From the NCBI RefSeq assembly GCF_015207265.1, contig NZ_JADEXE010000029.1:1-38623 (forward strand): a stretch of 38,623 nucleotides of DNA. Reading direction: 5' to 3'. The position numbers were made by a program, and so were the translations under genes. Source of the DNA: Nodosilinea sp. LEGE 07298 (GTDB lineage: Bacteria; Cyanobacteriota; Cyanobacteriia; Phormidesmidales; Phormidesmidaceae). Below are positions 8,171 through 15,251 of the stretch, in pieces (within the stretch, counting starts at the first letter, position 1; every line of letters starts with the position of its first letter). The notes below the pieces were generated by a model, which was not told where the DNA came from, made no database searches, and was given only the letters and a program-made list of their open reading frames with translations.

Positions 8171-8341
8171 ATGCCTTACACCACCGAAGAGGGCGGTCGC
8201 CTTAACAACTTTGCCACCGAGCCTAAGATGTACGAGGCTGAGCCGCCTAGCGCATCTCAAAAGCGCAACTACTTGATTTTGGGTGGTCTAGGGCTGGCGC
8301 TAGTAGCCGGGCTGATGGTGGTGGCAGTCTCGGTTTCGTAG
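8171..8341 (+). CDS. psb34: Photosystem II assembly protein Psb34
   Basis: A 56-aa single-helix thylakoid protein. The N-terminal half carries the conserved segment E-E-G-G-R-L-N-N-F-A-x-E-P-K-M-Y and the E-P-P motif. The C-terminal half is one transmembrane helix (Y-L-I-L-G-G-L-G-L-A-L-V-A-G-L-M-V-V-A-V). This matches Psb34 (Ssl1498-type proteins), which binds CP47 at the site also used by high-light-inducible proteins during photosystem II assembly or repair. The ribosome site AAGAAGGA is well placed, about 10 bases before the ATG. It is monocistronic: leader hairpins precede it and a perfect 14-bp terminator hairpin follows at 8380. The assignment rests on recalled family sequences, hence moderate-high rather than full confidence. 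Confidence 0.78.
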   Translation: MPYTTEEGGRLNNFATEPKMYEAEPPSASQKRNYLILGGLGLALVAGLMVVAVSVS

Positions 8342-8379
8342 CCTGATCCCTCGTTGACTTGTTGAGTCAGCCAGGAATT

Positions 8380-8420
8380 AAGTGACCTGAGACAGCTGCT
8401 TTGGGAGTCTCAGGTCACTT
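8380..8420 (+). terminator. Terminator hairpin after psb34
   Basis: AAGTGACCTGAGAC (8380-8393) and GTCTCAGGTCACTT (8407-8420) form a perfect 14-bp stem with a 13-nt loop, 38 bp after the psb34 stop. The stem ends in TTTT on the plus strand. This is the strongest intrinsic-terminator candidate in the window and isolates psb34 from the next gene. Confidence 0.8.
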
Positions 8421-8470
8421 TTGGGTGAAACTCAGAGCTAGAGTAGGCAGAGTGCTTCTTTTGGGGTGAT

Positions 8471-10579
8471 ATGGCAGACTGGCCCCGGTGGCTTGAAGGT
8501 GCAACAGGCAGCGGCAAAACCGCCTGGTTGCTCGACCAGGTTGTCGCTGCACCTGGGACTCGCGGCGACTTGGGACCACCCCTGGAACTGGGGCAGAGCT
8601 ACTTAATTTTTGCGGCTAATGGTGATAATCGCTTGCGACTAGCAGCCCGTCTAGCCGATTCGGCTCCCGAGTATGCTGTGGTTACCACCACCCCTAACGG
8701 ATTTATTCAAGACGAAGTAACGCTGTTTTGGCCGCTGCTGGTCAATAGCCTGGGGCTATTACCGCAGTTTCCGCTGCGGTTGCGGCCTGAAAATGAGCAA
8801 GAACTAACCACCGGGCTGTGGCAAGAGAAAATGCTCGATGGCACCATGACCGTCGAGGGCTGGCGGGAAGCCCAAACGGTGCGGCGATCGCTCGATTTTT
8901 TGCAAATGGCGGCAGCATCGGGTATCCCCGCCGAAGATTTGCCGGTGCTGCTGCCCAAAGGGATTCCCTCGGGGTATGCCCCCGAAGCGGTGTGGCAGGC
9001 GATCGGTGAGGCCGTGGTGGACTGGCGTGACTGGTGCCTGGCACGCAGCCTGCTGACCTACGGGGTCATGACCGAGCTGTACTGGCGGCATTTGCTGCCC
9101 CATCCGCTTTACCAGGAAAAGCTGCTGGCTCGCTACGGCGGCGTCTTTGTCGATGACCTAGACGAGTACCCGGCGATCGCAGCCCAGTGGCTTCAGGTCT
9201 TTATCGACCAGGCCCGACCGGTGGCGATCACCTGGAACCGCTACGGCAAAGGGCGGCTGGGCATGGGGGCCAACCCCGACACCCTGGAGCAGCAGATCAA
9301 GCCTCAGTGCCAGGTAGTGCAGCGACCCGAACCGGCGGCTGACTCCCTGGGGTATCGCTGGGGCGACCAGGTGGTGCAGTGGGTCATGGACCCCATGGCC
9401 CTACCCGAACCCCTGCCCTGTTTTCAAACCCTGCAAACGGTGTCGCGGGGAGAGCTGCTGCGGCAGACGGCAGAACGGGTGGCTGAGGTGGTTAAGACCG
9501 GGCAGGCGGCCCCCCACGAGGTGGCGATTATTGGCCCAGGATTAGATGCGATCGCCCGCTACACCCTAGCTGAAATTTTGACCAGTCGCGGGCTGCCCGT
9601 GGCCTCGCTCAACGACCAGCGCCCGGTGATTCACTCGCCGCTGGTGCGGGCCTTACTCACGCTGCTGAGCTTTGTTTACCCTGGGCTGGGTCGGCTGGCC
9701 GATGCTGAAACCGTGGCTGAAATGCTGCTGGTACTCAGCCAAATTCCCCAGGCCCCAGAGGCTGGCCCCTGGTTTGAGTCGGTTCAGATTGACCCGGTGC
9801 GGGCCGAGCTGCTGGTCGACCACTGCTTTGAGCCCGGCTTAGAGCAGCCCGAGCTGCTGCCCGTCGAGCGCTTCGATCGCTGGGATCGGCTGGGCTACAA
9901 AGCCACCGAAGCCTATACTCGCCTGCGCCAGTGGATTGAGCAACAGCGCCAGCAGCGCCAGCGCCGCCTGACCCTAGGGGTAGTCAGCGTGTTAGATCGG
10001 GCCATTCAGACCTTTTACTGGGGCGGTAGCCACCTGCCCCCCGACCAGCTATCCGCCCTGCGGGAACTGATGGAAACCGCCCAGCAGTACTGGGCGATCG
10101 AAGATCGGCTGCGCCAGATTCCGCCGACTTTAGGGACAACTCCAGCCCACCTGCTCAAACCTGCGCTCGAACGGTTCATTCTGCTGCTGCGCCAGGGCAC
10201 CGTCACCGCCGATCCCTATCCGGTTGAGTCGGCTGACCCCAGCCAGCGGGTGATTACGATCGCCACTGTGTATCAGTACCGGCTACAGCGACTGCGCCAC
10301 CGCTGGCACTTTTGGATCGACGCCGGATCGCCCCGTTGGCTGGGCGGCACTGAGGATTTGTTGTTTGGTTATCCCCTATTTTTGAACACCTACACAGGGC
10401 GACCCTGGCGTACCGAAGACCTGGAGGATCTGCACCGCGATCGCCCGGAGCGAATTTTGCGCGATTTGTTAGGTCGAGTGACTGAACGGGTGGTGCTATG
10501 CCACAGTGATTTGGCCGTCAGTGGTCAAGAGCAAATTGGCCCCCTGCTCACCCTGGTCAATGCCAACATTGAGGAGTAA
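8471..10579 (+). CDS. AddB/RecB-like ATPase, putative recombination protein
   Basis: A 702-aa protein with the layout of an SF1 (UvrD/AddB/RecC-like) helicase-related ATPase. Walker A is G-A-T-G-S-G-K-T-A-W-L near residues 10-20, and a Walker-B-like G-V-F-V-D-D-L-D-E-Y lies near 223-233. Around residue ~355 the segment H-E-V-A-I-I-G-P-G leads into R-G-L-P-V-A-S-L-N-D, then S-P-L-V-R-A-L-L-T-L-L-S-F-V-Y. This is the pattern of the second helicase domain in AddB/RecC proteins. No C-terminal PD-(D/E)XK nuclease cysteine cluster is visible and the length is well short of AddB (~1100 aa), so it is either a compact relative or a structural subunit. Context gives no partner. Cyanobacteria generally lack canonical RecBCD, so a role in double-strand break repair is plausible but inferred. 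Also possible: an uncharacterised conserved cyanobacterial ATPase family. Confidence 0.6.
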   Translation: MADWPRWLEGATGSGKTAWLLDQVVAAPGTRGDLGPPLELGQSYLIFAANGDNRLRLAARLADSAPEYAVVTTTPNGFIQDEVTLFWPLLVNSLGLLPQFPLRLRPENEQELTTGLWQEKMLDGTMTVEGWREAQTVRRSLDFLQMAAASGIPAEDLPVLLPKGIPSGYAPEAVWQAIGEAVVDWRDWCLARSLLTYGVMTELYWRHLLPHPLYQEKLLARYGGVFVDDLDEYPAIAAQWLQVFIDQARPVAITWNRYGKGRLGMGANPDTLEQQIKPQCQVVQRPEPAADSLGYRWGDQVVQWVMDPMALPEPLPCFQTLQTVSRGELLRQTAERVAEVVKTGQAAPHEVAIIGPGLDAIARYTLAEILTSRGLPVASLNDQRPVIHSPLVRALLTLLSFVYPGLGRLADAETVAEMLLVLSQIPQAPEAGPWFESVQIDPVRAELLVDHCFEPGLEQPELLPVERFDRWDRLGYKATEAYTRLRQWIEQQRQQRQRRLTLGVVSVLDRAIQTFYWGGSHLPPDQLSALRELMETAQQYWAIEDRLRQIPPTLGTTPAHLLKPALERFILLLRQGTVTADPYPVESADPSQRVITIATVYQYRLQRLRHRWHFWIDAGSPRWLGGTEDLLFGYPLFLNTYTGRPWRTEDLEDLHRDRPERILRDLLGRVTERVVLCHSDLAVSGQEQIGPLLTLVNANIEE

Positions 10580-10651
10580 TCTCCTCAAATAAAAGGGCAA
10601 AACGAAAGGGATACCGATAAGTGGCATCCCCTGTTTGTGGTATTGATTTGG

Positions 10652-10726
10652 GTTTCTAGGCAGGATCTTGACTAAACCAAAATCAGGCCAAGATCAGTAA
10701 CCGCACTGGCAGTAGCGCCTAGAAAC
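10652..10726. terminator. Nested inverted repeats between convergent genes
   Basis: Outer arms GTTTCTAGGC (10652-10661) and GCCTAGAAAC (10717-10726) enclose inner arms GATCTTG (10664-10670) and CAAGATC (10689-10695). The element fills the gap between the convergent ATPase gene (stop 10579) and rpsU (stop 10741), so a bidirectional terminator is the simplest reading. A smaller GAGGAG/CTCCTC hairpin overlaps the ATPase stop codon at 10571-10586. Confidence 0.5.
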
Positions 10727-10740
10727 GGCTTCAAGGCAGC

Positions 10741-10917
10741 TTAGCGGTAGCGCTTCTTACGACGGGCAACAGCTTTGCGCTTGCGCTTTTCCTGGGGCGT
10801 CTCGAAGTGGCGACGACGCTTAACTTCTGAAAAAACCCCTGCCTTAGAGACCTGCCGCTTAAAGCGGCGCAGGGCCGATTCAATGCCCTCGTTTTCACCT
10901 ACAACGACTTGAGTCAT
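10741..10917 (-). CDS. rpsU: 30S ribosomal protein S21
   Basis: Small-subunit protein S21, 58 aa, which helps the 30S subunit with initiation near the anti-Shine-Dalgarno region. The sequence has the family core [15 protein letters not shown] and the very basic tail [16 protein letters not shown] chose the ATG at 10917 (M-T-Q-V-V-V), the conserved family start. An in-frame extension to 11043 is not S21-like. The upstream region to 11194 is about 280 bp and may hold its promoter. It is separate from the other ribosomal operons. Confidence 0.95.
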   Translation of the reverse strand: MTQVVVGENEGIESALRRFKRQVSKAGVFSEVKRRRHFETPQEKRKRKAVARRKKRYR

Positions 10918-11194
10918 ACGAAATTGCTTCTTTACTCCTTGGGTATGAACTAGTGAACCAATCATCTGGCAGGCCGCTAGACCCGCAAAAATTGGGTTGG
11001 GTTGCCCTGGAACGCTTGAGCCACCTCCCATTGTCCCAGGCAAAGTCGTTAAGGCTGCATAGCAGCACAGTTATTAAAAAACTGCCAGCATACGAATATA
11101 CAGACAGCAAAGCTTGGGCATAACTGCCCAAATATCACTCACACCATAGCACAAAATTAGCTCAGTGACCGCTGCCTGACTGGCCTACTAACGC

Positions 11195-12478
11195 CTAAGC
11201 GGCATAGGTTCTGGGTCTAGGAAAGGGCAGATTTCCGGTGCAGAGAGTTTTTCCTAGGCGCTGTTCGCAGAAGGATTTTTCGTCGGGGGCTAATTCGTCG
11301 TAGCTAATGTCTCGGCGCAGCACAACGCCGTTGTGCCCGGCTAAAAACCTCGGTAACTCGTCGTATTCGATGGTGCGTAGGGTTTGAATGTCGTAGGTCG
11401 TATAAGTGGTCAGTTCGGGATCGTTGAAGTCAATGTCGATCACCGTCAGCACCTTCCAAGCGGGCAGACTGCTGTCGATGAGCAGGCGGGGGCCAGACCC
11501 CAAAATACCCGTGTGCAGCAGCTGTAGCTGGCCTCGGTGGCCGGGGTAGTAGGCGTGCTGATGGCCGCTGATGTAGGTATGTACGTTGTAGCGCTCTAGC
11601 ATGGTCCGCAGCTGATCGGCGTTCTCCATGACTTCGCCGGGTCGGTCACGCCCTACCGCTACGCCATAGAGGGGCAGATGGCTGATCAAAATACGGGCTT
11701 TGGCCTGTTGAGCGGCATCGCTAGCCAGTGCCTGCTTCACCCAGGCCAGTTTGTCTGCCGGAATGCGGCTCGACGACCCATCCCAGGCCATATAGAAAAT
11801 GCCCTGTTGCTCGAAGGTGTAGAAAAAGGGAAAGTCGGTGCGATCGATGAAGTTGACTCCAGAGCTGTGTTCTGGGGCCGTCCAGTAGGCTGTGGCCAGG
11901 TCGCGTTCCTGCTGAAATAAGAACGTATTGTTAGGCCCCCTAGCTCCGGAGGCATCGTGGTTACCGATGGTGAAGCCAAAGGGGATGTTTTGCTCGCGTA
12001 AAGGAGCCGCTACGTGGTCGTCAAAGGCCTGCCACATGGCCTTAATCTGCTCAGGCGTGAGGGATGCCTTTTGCCCAGCGACCATGTCGCCGCTGCACAC
12101 CACCAGATCGGGTTGCCAGTAGGGCAGCAGGGCGATCGCTTTATCGACCTCAGGGTCGTAATCTGTGGATCCGTAGGCGCTGTTGAGGTCACTAATTGCG
12201 ATTAGCCGCACGTCTTTGCGAGGTGGGTTCACCATGCCCCCGGTCGCATTCGCTATCCACTCTTGGGCGACGGCAGATAGTTCTGGGGCAGCAGGGGCAG
12301 ATAGTTCTGCGGCCACCGCTGTACCTTCGCGGGCCTGTTCAGGGGAAATGTTCTCAGCTACAGCATCGGGCGGAGTTGGCACCGCTGGCTCAGACAGCAG
12401 CACTCGCTGAGAGCAGGCCAGGCAAACACTGAGCACTAAACCCAGGCCAATCCCTGTAAAGAAACGCTGATAACCCAT
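11195..12478 (-). CDS. Exported metallophosphoesterase
   Basis: A 427-aa calcineurin-like phosphoesterase, probably exported. With the ATG at 12478 the N-terminus is a signal sequence (G-I-G-L-G-L-V-L-S-V-C-L-A-C-S). The final cysteine could be lipidated, although C-L-A-C is a weak lipobox. A Pro/Ala/Glu-rich linker follows. The metal-site blocks run in order: I-S-D-L-N-S, V-C-S-G-D-M-V, I-G-N-H-D-A-S-G, I-S-H-L-P-L-Y-G and S-G-H-Q-H-A-Y-Y-P-G. The first block normally reads D-x-H, and here it is D-x-N. The remaining ligands are intact, so a two-metal site is still likely. The substrate is unknown: a phosphodiester, nucleotide or phosphoprotein. The 250-bp region upstream holds a striking nested inverted repeat with an 18-bp palindrome, suggesting dedicated regulation. 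Confidence 0.88.
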   Translation of the reverse strand: MGYQRFFTGIGLGLVLSVCLACSQRVLLSEPAVPTPPDAVAENISPEQAREGTAVAAELSAPAAPELSAVAQEWIANATGGMVNPPRKDVRLIAISDLNSAYGSTDYDPEVDKAIALLPYWQPDLVVCSGDMVAGQKASLTPEQIKAMWQAFDDHVAAPLREQNIPFGFTIGNHDASGARGPNNTFLFQQERDLATAYWTAPEHSSGVNFIDRTDFPFFYTFEQQGIFYMAWDGSSSRIPADKLAWVKQALASDAAQQAKARILISHLPLYGVAVGRDRPGEVMENADQLRTMLERYNVHTYISGHQHAYYPGHRGQLQLLHTGILGSGPRLLIDSSLPAWKVLTVIDIDFNDPELTTYTTYDIQTLRTIEYDELPRFLAGHNGVVLRRDISYDELAPDEKSFCEQRLGKTLCTGNLPFPRPRTYAA

Positions 12479-12582
12479 GACACCTTCAGGCCAAACCACA
12501 GGCCTAAACTTACCGCATTCGTCTCGCCTTTGCGCAGGGAGTTAGGCAAGTTTTTGGTACTGGCGAATCGGCGTCTAATCAG

Positions 12583-12685
12583 TATAGCTGTAGCCAATCA
12601 GGTTAGGACATCTGTCAGACTGGCGTTCAAACGTTTGAACGTTTTCAGGCTTATCGATGTCCTAACTCAGGTGTCTCTGGCTATA
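12583..12685. promoter_or_regulatory. Symmetric nested inverted repeat with an 18-bp palindrome
   Basis: Three levels of symmetry share nearly the same centre. At the core, CGTTCAAACGTTTGAACG (12624-12641) is a perfect palindrome. Around it, GTTAGGACATC (12602-12612) and GATGTCCTAAC (12656-12666) are perfect 11-bp arms. Outside those, TATAGC (12583-12588) and GCTATA (12680-12685) sit exactly 13 bp away on each side. It lies upstream of the metallophosphoesterase and after the SDR stop. A dimeric regulator site, a cruciform/terminator, or a miniature inverted-repeat element are all possible. Confidence 0.6.
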
Positions 12686-12728
12686 ACTCTGGCTCCCGTG
12701 GGAGCGATCGCCCCCCGAGAGCCTGCGC

Positions 12729-13499
12729 TTATTTTCCCCCCGCCACATCAATAAATGAACCGGTTGTATAGGATGCCTCCGCTGAGAGTAGCCACAAAAT
12801 TGCCCTGGCCACCTCGATCGCTTGTCCACCCCGCCCCAGCGGAATCGACGCTTTGACTCGCTCGATTCGATTGGGCTCGCCGCCGCTGGCATGAATATCG
12901 GTATCAATAAACCCCGGCCGCACCGCATTGACGCGAATGCCTGCATCGGCCACTTCCTTGGCGAGCCCAATCGTGAACGTATCGATCGCGCCCTTAGCGG
13001 CAGCATAGTCAACATATTCACCGGGGGAACCCAGCCGAGCCGCCACCGACGAGACATTCACAATCGCTCCGCCTGCCCCGCCCCGCTGAGTTGACATCCG
13101 CCGAATCGCTTCGCGCGCGCACAAAAAGCTACCGATTACATTGGCGGCCAAAACGCGGGCAAGGCGGGCAGCATCGATGTCTTCGACCCGCCGCTGCTGC
13201 TCTAAAATGCCAGCGTTGTTGACTAGAGCGGTTACCTGGCCCAGCTGCTCATCTACCGTTTGAAACAGGCGCACCACATCGCTCTCGACGGCGACATCGG
13301 CAGCCACCGCGATCGCCCGAGGCCGGTCTCCGACCATCGCCCGTCCGCCCGACTGGGTAATGGCCTCGACGACAGTACTGGCCGCCGCCTGGTTATGCCG
13401 ATAGTTGACGCACACCGCGTACCCTTGCTCCGCTGCCAACCGGGCCGTCGCCGCCCCAATGCCTCGGCTGCCGCCGGTCACAATCAAGACCTGATTCAT
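12729..13499 (-). CDS. SDR family oxidoreductase
   Basis: A 256-aa classical short-chain dehydrogenase/reductase with an NAD(P)-binding Rossmann fold. Visible are the cofactor motif T-G-G-S-R-G-I-G (residues 8-15 from the chosen start), N-N-A-G, the catalytic Ser in V-N-V-S-S, and Y-x-x-x-K in V-D-Y-A-A-A-K-G. The C-terminus A-G-G-K is typical. R-H-N near position 35, after the second strand, suggests NADP(H) preference, by analogy with FabG-like enzymes. I chose the ATG at 13499 (M-N-Q-V-L-I-V-T-G-G), where the fold begins. An upstream in-frame start at 13526 adds nine unneeded residues. The substrate is unknown. It sits upstream of the metallophosphoesterase but is separated from it by the large inverted repeat. 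Confidence 0.92.
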   Translation of the reverse strand: MNQVLIVTGGSRGIGAATARLAAEQGYAVCVNYRHNQAAASTVVEAITQSGGRAMVGDRPRAIAVAADVAVESDVVRLFQTVDEQLGQVTALVNNAGILEQQRRVEDIDAARLARVLAANVIGSFLCAREAIRRMSTQRGGAGGAIVNVSSVAARLGSPGEYVDYAAAKGAIDTFTIGLAKEVADAGIRVNAVRPGFIDTDIHASGGEPNRIERVKASIPLGRGGQAIEVARAILWLLSAEASYTTGSFIDVAGGK

Positions 13500-13674
13500 A
13501 GTTGAAGTCAATGAAGAATTTCTCAATAATAGAGCGCTTTTAGAAATGGCTCTTATCTTCTCAAAAAAGAGGACTGAAATAAACTGTTGGCGACAATAAA
13601 ATGAGAATTTTTGACATATTTACAGCGTTTGATTGCTGCTGTGCTTTTTGAAAAGAGGCGTTGTATCTTTTGGG

Positions 13675-14067
13675 CTATTGAGGTCGGGAGACTTTGTCTA
13701 ACTCTGCAAAAACATCTTTGGCGACCAGTAGCCCATTAACCGCCGCCGGGAAACCAGCATATATTGCCATTTGCATGATCACCTCAACAATTTCTTCTCT
13801 AGTGCAGCCCACATTGAGACTGCCCTGAATATGCGCCTTTAATTCGGTAGGGGCATTGCCGAGGGTAACCAGGGATGCGATCGTGGCAATTTGCCGCTCT
13901 TTAGGCGTTAACCCCTGCCGCGAGTAAATATCTCCGTAGGGAAACTCAATAATCAGGCGAGCAAAGTCGGGGGCAATATCCCCCAGTGCGTTCATAACGC
14001 CTTCACCAATATGGCCGTGAATTCGAGCTAGGGCGTCCTGACCGCGCGTGTATCGAGTCGAGTCCAT
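13675..14067 (-). CDS. Carboxymuconolactone decarboxylase family protein
   Basis: A 130-aa all-helical protein of the CMD/PcaC family. The pattern Y-S-R-Q-G-L-T-P-K-E-R-Q-I-A-T-I-A-S-L-V-T-L-G, followed by L-K-A-H-I-Q-G-S-L-N-V-G-C-T-R-E-E-I-V-E, is the family core. There is no C-x-x-C, so it is not an AhpD-type peroxidase. The His in A-H-I-Q-G fits the PcaC-like branch. In cyanobacteria, without a protocatechuate pathway, such proteins usually have unknown roles. It lies between AT-rich spacers of about 175 and 280 bp and has no obvious operon partner, although the SDR gene follows on the same strand. Confidence 0.87.
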   Translation of the reverse strand: MDSTRYTRGQDALARIHGHIGEGVMNALGDIAPDFARLIIEFPYGDIYSRQGLTPKERQIATIASLVTLGNAPTELKAHIQGSLNVGCTREEIVEVIMQMAIYAGFPAAVNGLLVAKDVFAELDKVSRPQ

Positions 14068-14346
14068 AGAGCGCTTAAAGTTAGAGTGTAAAATCGATTT
14101 TATCGTATTTTTAAATTCAAATTATTTTTCAGAATAAAGTTCTAAAATAATTTTTTCGAGTGTAATGCAAATTTCTGATTTGGGGAGTTTTTTGGCTGGA
14201 AAATAGCGATCGCCTCGGTGTTTTAGTCCGTCCAATGGACTCAATTTTCTATACAATGTAAAGGCTCTGTCCGCCGCCTGGCCAGCCAAGCTCAAGCCGT
14301 CCTTACTAAGAGCGCTATGCTAAGGCTCTAGCCCTGTAGCTGCCCC

Positions 14347-15204
14347 ATGAGTCAAACCTACAAAACTATTGGCATCAATCTCAAGGCCATGCCTCTGGGC
14401 GAGAGCGATCGCCTGCTCACCATTCTTACCCCCGATCTTGGTTTGGTGCGGGCGGTGGCACCGGGGGCGCGGAAGCACCAGTCGCGGCTGGGGGGGCGTA
14501 GCGGTCTCTTTGTCATTAACGAATGCCTGGTGGTCAAAGGCAAGCGCCTCGACAAACTCATTCAGGCCGAAACCCTGCGCACCTTTCCAAAGCTAAGCCA
14601 GCACCTGGGCCGGCTGACCGCCAGCCAGTACCTGGCAGAGGTGGCCCTGTTGATGGCCCTGAGCGACTGTGCCCAGAGCGATTTGTATACTGTACTAGTA
14701 GAGCACCTAGAGCGCCTTGAAGCCGCTGCTCCTGGAGCGCTGCTGGCGGCTCTTTGCCACGGGCTGTACCACCTGCTAGCCCTAGATGGGGTGGCCCCCG
14801 AGGTGCACCGCTGTACCCGCAGCCGGGTCGATATTGTGCCCAACCTGCTCGACCCCGCCTGGCGAGTCGAGTTTAGCGCCGAAGCTGGAGGGCTGGTGCA
14901 GCTTGCCGTTTCCCCCCAGCTTGCGGAGGCATCAGGGCGCTACGGCCAGGGCCAAAAGGGGCCTACCCTGCTGACCGCCACCGATGTCGCTTTGCTCCAG
15001 CAGTTGAGCAAGCCTGACATTGTTTCTACTCTGCCCACTGGCCTACCTGTGGGCCTGTCCACCGGCTTAGATTCTGCTGGGTCTGAGAAAAGCCAGCAGC
15101 TGTGGTCACGAGTTGAGCGACTGCTGCGAGAGTATACTCAAGACTACTTTGAACGTCCTATCCGGTCGGCAACTTTAGTTGATGTCTGTTTTGCTACCGT
15201 TTAA
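14347..15204 (+). CDS. recO: DNA repair protein RecO
   Basis: RecO promotes loading of RecA onto SSB-coated single-stranded DNA, with RecR and RecF, in gap repair. The 285-aa protein has the N-terminal OB-fold start (Y-K-T-I-G-I-N-L-K-A-M-P-L-G-E-S-D-R-L-L-T-I-L-T), then G-A-R-K, S-R-L-G-G and the helical C-terminal domain beginning near residue 85. The zinc-binding cysteines present in some RecO proteins are not evident: only H-R-C-T-R-S remains of that region. The MFS gene starts 47 bp downstream on the same strand, a probable two-gene operon. The start at 14347 is the obvious one. Confidence 0.93.
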   Translation: MSQTYKTIGINLKAMPLGESDRLLTILTPDLGLVRAVAPGARKHQSRLGGRSGLFVINECLVVKGKRLDKLIQAETLRTFPKLSQHLGRLTASQYLAEVALLMALSDCAQSDLYTVLVEHLERLEAAAPGALLAALCHGLYHLLALDGVAPEVHRCTRSRVDIVPNLLDPAWRVEFSAEAGGLVQLAVSPQLAEASGRYGQGQKGPTLLTATDVALLQQLSKPDIVSTLPTGLPVGLSTGLDSAGSEKSQQLWSRVERLLREYTQDYFERPIRSATLVDVCFATV

Positions 15205-15251
15205 ACTGCTGGGTAGTGAGCTACCTAGTGCCCTGGTTCGTTGGTTAACCC

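Noticed and set aside
12530-12754. 74-codon plus-strand frame between metallophosphoesterase and SDR genes
   Set aside because: It crosses the symmetric inverted repeat and has no ribosome site or family resemblance.
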